Source: Thermoleophilia bacterium (GTDB lineage Bacteria; Actinomycetota; Thermoleophilia; Gaiellales; Gaiellaceae). From it: a stretch of 8,733 bases of DNA. The position numbers were made by a program, and so were the translations under genes. The stretch is from positions 1 to 8,733 of the forward strand of contig JAICZB010000082.1 of NCBI GenBank assembly GCA_025933895.1, read 5' to 3'. Below are positions 5,715 to 8,733 of this stretch, one piece after another; within the stretch, counting starts at the first letter, position 1, and each line of letters begins with the position of its first letter. The notes below the pieces were generated by a model that did not search any database, was not told the origin of the DNA, and saw only the letters and a program-made list of their open reading frames with translations.

Positions 5715-6536
5715 CTAGCCGAGAACCTCGGCGCGGCGAAGCAGCGATTCCGCGAGCCTTCGCGACGCCTCGTCCACGAGCTCTCCCTCGAAGCGGGCCG
5801 CGCCCTGTGTCGCCTCGAGGAGCCCCTTCGCGCGCTCGACTTCCGTGGGCGACGGTGTGAAGATACGGTTGACCGGCTCGATCTGGCTCGGGTGGATCAC
5901 CCACTTGCCGTCGTAGCCGTGCTCGAGGGCCCGCCGGGCGGAGAGGACGAGACCGAGGTCGTCGCCGAGGCGCGCGTGCGGCCCGTCGAGCGCCTGCAGC
6001 CCGGATGCGCGGGCGGCTGCGATGACGTGCGCGAGCGCGTAGGCGGAGGCTCCGGCGCCGATCGTCAGCACGGGCACACCGAGCGAGGCCGCAAGGTCCG
6101 CCGGGCCGAAGACGAGCGCCTCGAGCCCATGGCCGACGCCGGCGATCCGCTCGGCGGCGAGGAGGCCGCGCGCCGTCTCGATCTGCGCCTCGAGGCCGGT
6201 GTCGGGCGGGAGGAGCTCGGCTGCGGCGGACACGTCCTCGGGGGAGTCGACCTTGGGGAGTACGACGACGTCGGGGCGTGCCTCGGCTGCGGCGCGCAGG
6301 TCGTCCTCCCACCACGGCGTCGAGCGGGCGTTGACGCGGAGCGCCGTCGTTCGCCCGAGCGGGCCGCGCCGCAGCACGCGGACGGCGAGCTCGCGTGCCC
6401 TTTCCTTGGCCTCGGCCGCGACCGCGTCCTCGAGGTCGACGATCAACTCGTCCGCAGCGAGCGAGGGCGCCTTCGCGAGCATCCGCTCGCTCGAGGCGGG
6501 AACCGTCAGGCAGGAGCGGCGGGCGCGCGCGGGCAC
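5715..6536 (-). CDS. CitE-like HpcH/HpaI-family C-C lyase
   Basis: The 273-aa TIM-barrel protein has the family hallmarks. RSCLTVPASSERMLAKA (7-23) is the opening strand and phosphate-side loop. DLEDAV (34-39) follows, then RVNARSTPWW (67-76) with substrate-binding Arg67. VVLPKVDSPEDV (91-102) comes next, then the metal ligands Glu120 (AQIETARG) and Asp147 (FGPADLAASLG). KWVIHPSQI (211-219) is near the end. Relatives include citrate lyase beta subunit, malyl-CoA and citramalyl-CoA lyases and CitE-like enzymes that split or hydrolyse CoA thioesters using Mg2+. The partners CitD and CitF are not in the window, so it is more likely a free-standing acyl-CoA lyase than a citrate lyase subunit. The start is GTG 6536 without an SD, but TAGCGT ends 6 bases upstream, so it may have a leaderless promoter. 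It lies 12 bp after the preceding gene. Confidence 0.9.
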   Translation of the reverse strand: MPARARRSCLTVPASSERMLAKAPSLAADELIVDLEDAVAAEAKERARELAVRVLRRGPLGRTTALRVNARSTPWWEDDLRAAAEARPDVVVLPKVDSPEDVSAAAELLPPDTGLEAQIETARGLLAAERIAGVGHGLEALVFGPADLAASLGVPVLTIGAGASAYALAHVIAAARASGLQALDGPHARLGDDLGLVLSARRALEHGYDGKWVIHPSQIEPVNRIFTPSPTEVERAKGLLEATQGAARFEGELVDEASRRLAESLLRRAEVLG

Positions 6537-6542
6537 CCGACA

Positions 6543-6548
6543 ACGCTA
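6543..6548 (-). promoter_or_regulatory. Candidate leaderless -10 box ahead of the CitE-like gene
   Basis: TAGCGT on the - strand ends 6 bases before GTG 6536, with no SD in the interval. It lies directly after the stop codon of the upstream gene (TAG 6551-6549). It is identical to the hexamer ahead of otsB. If active, it would begin a CitE-like/hsp20/lon unit inside the larger gene run. No -35 element is obvious. Confidence 0.42.
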
Positions 6549-7055
6549 CTAGCGACGCGCAGTCGCAGGACGTCTGCGCTTCAGCGGCGGGTGACGCCTC
6601 CGCCCTTCGGGCCGCGGCCACTCGAGCGTCAGCGATGTGCCGACCTGCAGCGCTTCCCAGCGCGCGGCGATGTCGTCGAGCTTCCGCTGGAGCCGCGGCT
6701 CGAGCGTCTGCGCACGCCAGCCCTGGTAGAGCTGCCGGGCGAGCTCCTCGGAACGGCGGCCGTCCGGGAGCCGCGTGCGGCGGATCCGCTGCTTGCGCCA
6801 GAGCTTCGTCACGAGCTGCATGTCCACCTCGTGCTCGTCGTCCAGGGGGAGGAAGAGCCGCGCGTTGCCGCCGGTGGCGAGGTCGGCGAAGATGCCGCCG
6901 TCGAGGCCGTACTCGGCTTCGGCCACGAAGTGGAGCAGGTCATGTGGGAGCCGGTCGTCGTAGCCGATCGACCCGCACCAGAGATCGGGGTAACGCTCGC
7001 GGCCGACCTCGACGGCGTACCGCCCCGCTCCCTTCTTGACGAACGCGACCTTCAT
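6549..7055 (-). CDS. Hypothetical protein with an HDLLH motif and basic tail
   Basis: I cannot name this 168-aa protein. It opens with a beta-rich part (MKVAFVKKGAGRYAVEVGRE) followed by RLPHDLLHFVAEAEYGLDGG (35-54). There His38, His42 and Glu46 are spaced H-x3-H-x3-E on what is probably one helix. That spacing could bind a metal, but it could also be structural. A helical region rich in Arg and Gln follows (about 83-130), then a strand (GTSLTLEWPRP) and a strongly basic tail (RRRHPPLKRRRPATARR) that might contact nucleic acid. No signal peptide or membrane segment is seen. ATG 7055 has GGGGAGG about 9 bases upstream, lying across the end of the MFS gene, which stops 4 bp before. The gene is probably co-transcribed with its neighbours. 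Confidence 0.82.
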   Translation of the reverse strand: MKVAFVKKGAGRYAVEVGRERYPDLWCGSIGYDDRLPHDLLHFVAEAEYGLDGGIFADLATGGNARLFLPLDDEHEVDMQLVTKLWRKQRIRRTRLPDGRRSEELARQLYQGWRAQTLEPRLQRKLDDIAARWEALQVGTSLTLEWPRPEGRRRHPPLKRRRPATARR

Positions 7056-7059
7056 CTCT

Positions 7060-8301
7060 CTACACCTCCCCGGTCGGGACGAGCACCGCTTCGCCGTGCC
7101 TGCGGATGGCGCGCGCGTAGAGGGCCGCGGCGGGCGCGAGCGCTGTTGCTCCCGCGGCGAGCGCGGCCCTGATCCCCCAGACGTCGCCGATCGCTCCGAG
7201 CACCGGCCCGCCGGCCGCCTGCCCGAACGCGTCTGCCTGGCCGCTGAGCGAGAGGACGGTCGCCCGCACGCTCGAGTCGGAGATCTGCGCGTTCAGCCAG
7301 GTCGTGTAGAGCGGATCCGTGAGGTCGCGCGCGAAGAACACGCCGAGCAGCCCCACGACCGCAGGCCAGGTCGAGCGACTGAGCGCGAAGAGGACCATCG
7401 CGGCGAGCTGGGCGAACGTGAAGCCGAGCAGGAATCGGGTCACGACCTCCACGCCCCCGCGCTCCACGTGGGGGATCAGCTTGCCGAGCGCCACGAAGCC
7501 GAAGGCCATCGCGACGAGGTAGAAGATCCCGAACCAGGCGACCGGCGAGAGGTGCCCGATCGCTGGCAGCCCGACGTCGCGCAGGAAGTGCGCCTCCTTC
7601 AGCCGGTCGAACGCCTCGCTCGACATCCCCGTGAAGAGCGCGACGGCGATCAGGAGACCGATGAGCGGCGCCGCGCGTGCGTAGCGGATGCCGGCGAGCG
7701 CCCTTCCGGCCAACCGGCGCGGGTGCGGTCTCGCCTCGTGCTCGGCGCGGCGCCGGAAGCCGGTCTCCGGCATCACGACGATGCACGCGAGCCCGCACAG
7801 TGTCGTGATCGCCCCTCCGACGACGACGCCCGCGCGGAGCGAGACGGTTCCGATACCGACCTGGAGTGCGAGCCCGAGCAGCGCGCCGCCGTAGCCGATC
7901 CGCCTGCCGCGAAGGAAGAGCGCGCCGACGTTCTCGGCGCCGACCTCGTCCGCGATCCAGGCCTCGTACGCTCCGCTCGTCAGCGTGTACGAGAAGCCCC
8001 AGCAGCACCACAGCACGATCGCCAGCCACGGCGCAGAGACGAGCCCGACCGTCATCCAGGCGGCGCCCATGCCGACGTAGCCGATGATCTGCGACAGCTT
8101 GCGGCTGTAGAGGTCGGCGACGACTCCCGTCGGGACCTCGAAGAGGAGGACGGTGCCCTCCATAGCCGTCCCCATCAGCACGAGCTGGAGCGGTGACAGA
8201 TGGAGCTCGCGGACGAGGTACACCGCCATCACGACCCACGTCGGCATCCGGAGGAAGAACTCCAGGCCGTAGAAGACGGTGGTCGCGCGGAGCGGCTTCA
8301 T
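7060..8301 (-). CDS. MFS transporter (12-TM type exporter-like)
   Basis: The 413-aa protein is hydrophobic throughout, with about twelve membrane segments in two halves separated by a basic loop near residues 183-205 (RRRAEHEARPHPRRLAGRAL). The cytoplasmic loop between helices 2 and 3 has motif A in the form GVVADLYSRK (59-68). An acidic stretch, SGAYEAWIADEVG (109-121), lies in the region of helix 4, as in a group of MFS proteins often annotated as drug or tetracycline-resistance-like exporters. Such carriers use the proton gradient to move small molecules across the inner membrane. The substrate cannot be read from sequence, and resistance should not be assumed. ATG 8301 overlaps the stop of the acetyltransferase gene (ATGA) and has no clear SD, which suggests translation by re-initiation. 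Its stop is 4 bp before the next gene. Confidence 0.88.
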   Translation of the reverse strand: MKPLRATTVFYGLEFFLRMPTWVVMAVYLVRELHLSPLQLVLMGTAMEGTVLLFEVPTGVVADLYSRKLSQIIGYVGMGAAWMTVGLVSAPWLAIVLWCCWGFSYTLTSGAYEAWIADEVGAENVGALFLRGRRIGYGGALLGLALQVGIGTVSLRAGVVVGGAITTLCGLACIVVMPETGFRRRAEHEARPHPRRLAGRALAGIRYARAAPLIGLLIAVALFTGMSSEAFDRLKEAHFLRDVGLPAIGHLSPVAWFGIFYLVAMAFGFVALGKLIPHVERGGVEVVTRFLLGFTFAQLAAMVLFALSRSTWPAVVGLLGVFFARDLTDPLYTTWLNAQISDSSVRATVLSLSGQADAFGQAAGGPVLGAIGDVWGIRAALAAGATALAPAAALYARAIRRHGEAVLVPTGEV

Positions 8302-8733
8302 GCCGGTAAGGGGAGCGGTCGCCGGAGCGAGATCGAGACGGTGCGCGTGACGTAGCCGAGCTTCTCGTTGACCGCCTGCATGTTCTCGTTCCCGGTCTGC
8401 GTCCAGGTGTAGATCTCTCGCAGGCCGCGGTCGGACGCCCAGGCGATCGTCGTCTCCTTCAGCGCGCGGGCGATGCCGCGGCCGCGAAAGTCGCGGCGCA
8501 CCGTCGTGAGCACGTTCTCTGCGCGCTCCGGCCGGTCGCCGTCGTGAGCGAGCCCGGCCATGCCGACGACGTCGCCCCCTGCGAGCGCGGCGAACGTCGC
8601 CTCCGGCCACGTCACCCACTCCGACTCCCACTGCTCCGGCGTGATCTCGACCTTGCGCGGCGTCGGCATGTCCTCGAACGCGTCGAGCGCGAGCTCGTGG
8701 TAGAGCCGGGCCAGCAGTTCCGGACGCTCGGCC
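8298..8733 (-). CDS. GNAT-family N-acetyltransferase, 5' end outside the window
   Basis: The frame is open to the right edge, and 144 residues are visible up to TGA 8300-8298. An internal ATG at 8669 is not the likely start, because the 21 residues before it (AERPELLARLYHELALDAFE onward) read like the N-terminal helix of a GNAT protein. The acetyl-CoA pyrophosphate loop is RRDFRGRGIARALK, the Q/R-x-x-G-x-G/A motif A. It is followed by IYTWTQTGNENMQAVNEKLGYV, where the conserved Asn helix and LGY/LGF strand end the fold; both are given here only as landmarks: TGNENMQ and NEKLGY. The enzyme should transfer an acetyl group to an amine in the cytosol; the substrate is unknown. It is translationally coupled with the MFS gene. 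An acetyltransferase next to an exporter can mark small-molecule detoxification, but this is only a suggestion. Confidence 0.88.
   Translation of the reverse strand, partial: AERPELLARLYHELALDAFEDMPTPRKVEITPEQWESEWVTWPEATFAALAGGDVVGMAGLAHDGDRPERAENVLTTVRRDFRGRGIARALKETTIAWASDRGLREIYTWTQTGNENMQAVNEKLGYVTRTVSISLRRPLPLPA

Noticed and set aside
4371..7172. A 933-codon open frame on the + strand
   Set aside because: It runs antisense across lon, hsp20, the CitE-like gene and the HDLLH gene, all of which have intact family motifs or good starts. Its product is Arg/Ser-rich with no domain; long open antisense frames are expected at this GC content.
1..8733. CRISPR array, tRNA, rRNA, riboswitch, prophage or novel defence cassette
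   Set aside because: No regularly spaced repeats, RNA gene signatures, integrase, nuclease or toxin-antitoxin signature was seen. The content is mainly core metabolism and stress genes.

Overview
The window is very GC-rich, gene-dense bacterial chromosome. Gene content, heavy use of GTG starts, 4-base stop/start overlaps and TANNNT -10 boxes sitting just ahead of start codons (leaderless style) suggest a soil-type actinobacterium, possibly class Thermoleophilia. That placement is an inference from sequence style; there is no rRNA marker here. No CRISPR array, tRNA, rRNA, phage gene or complete transposon was seen. Most of the window is ordinary housekeeping and stress-response sequence.

Left block (3-1035, + strand): the C-terminus of a PLP-dependent group II amino-acid decarboxylase, then a UPF0145/YbjQ-family protein, then a HAD-superfamily hydrolase. 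Each stop overlaps the next start by 4 bases, so the three look translationally coupled. Between this block and the convergent otsB lies a 183-bp gap. It holds a 113-bp inverted pair of short palindromes that resembles a REP doublet (REPIN).

Middle (1219-2382): otsB (trehalose-6-phosphate phosphatase, - strand) and an unrecognised 132-aa gene (+ strand). They diverge from a 39-bp gap in which both directions carry a -10-like hexamer placed for leaderless transcription.

Right block (8733-2395, - strand): seven tightly packed genes in transcription order. These are a GNAT acetyltransferase (5' end outside the window), an MFS transporter, an unrecognised protein with an HDLLH motif, a CitE-like HpcH/HpaI-family lyase, a small heat-shock protein (Hsp20), the ATP-dependent protease Lon, and a small protein with one predicted membrane segment. 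Hsp20 and Lon overlap by ATGA, and the Lon ribosome-binding site lies in a perfect 7-bp GC hairpin inside the end of hsp20. This suggests that Lon translation depends on translation of hsp20, giving linked synthesis of a holdase chaperone and a protease. A candidate leaderless promoter just ahead of the CitE-like gene may split the block into two transcription units.

The observations most worth following are the REP-like doublet, the SD-masking hairpin ahead of lon, the small membrane protein behind lon, and the paired leaderless promoters.
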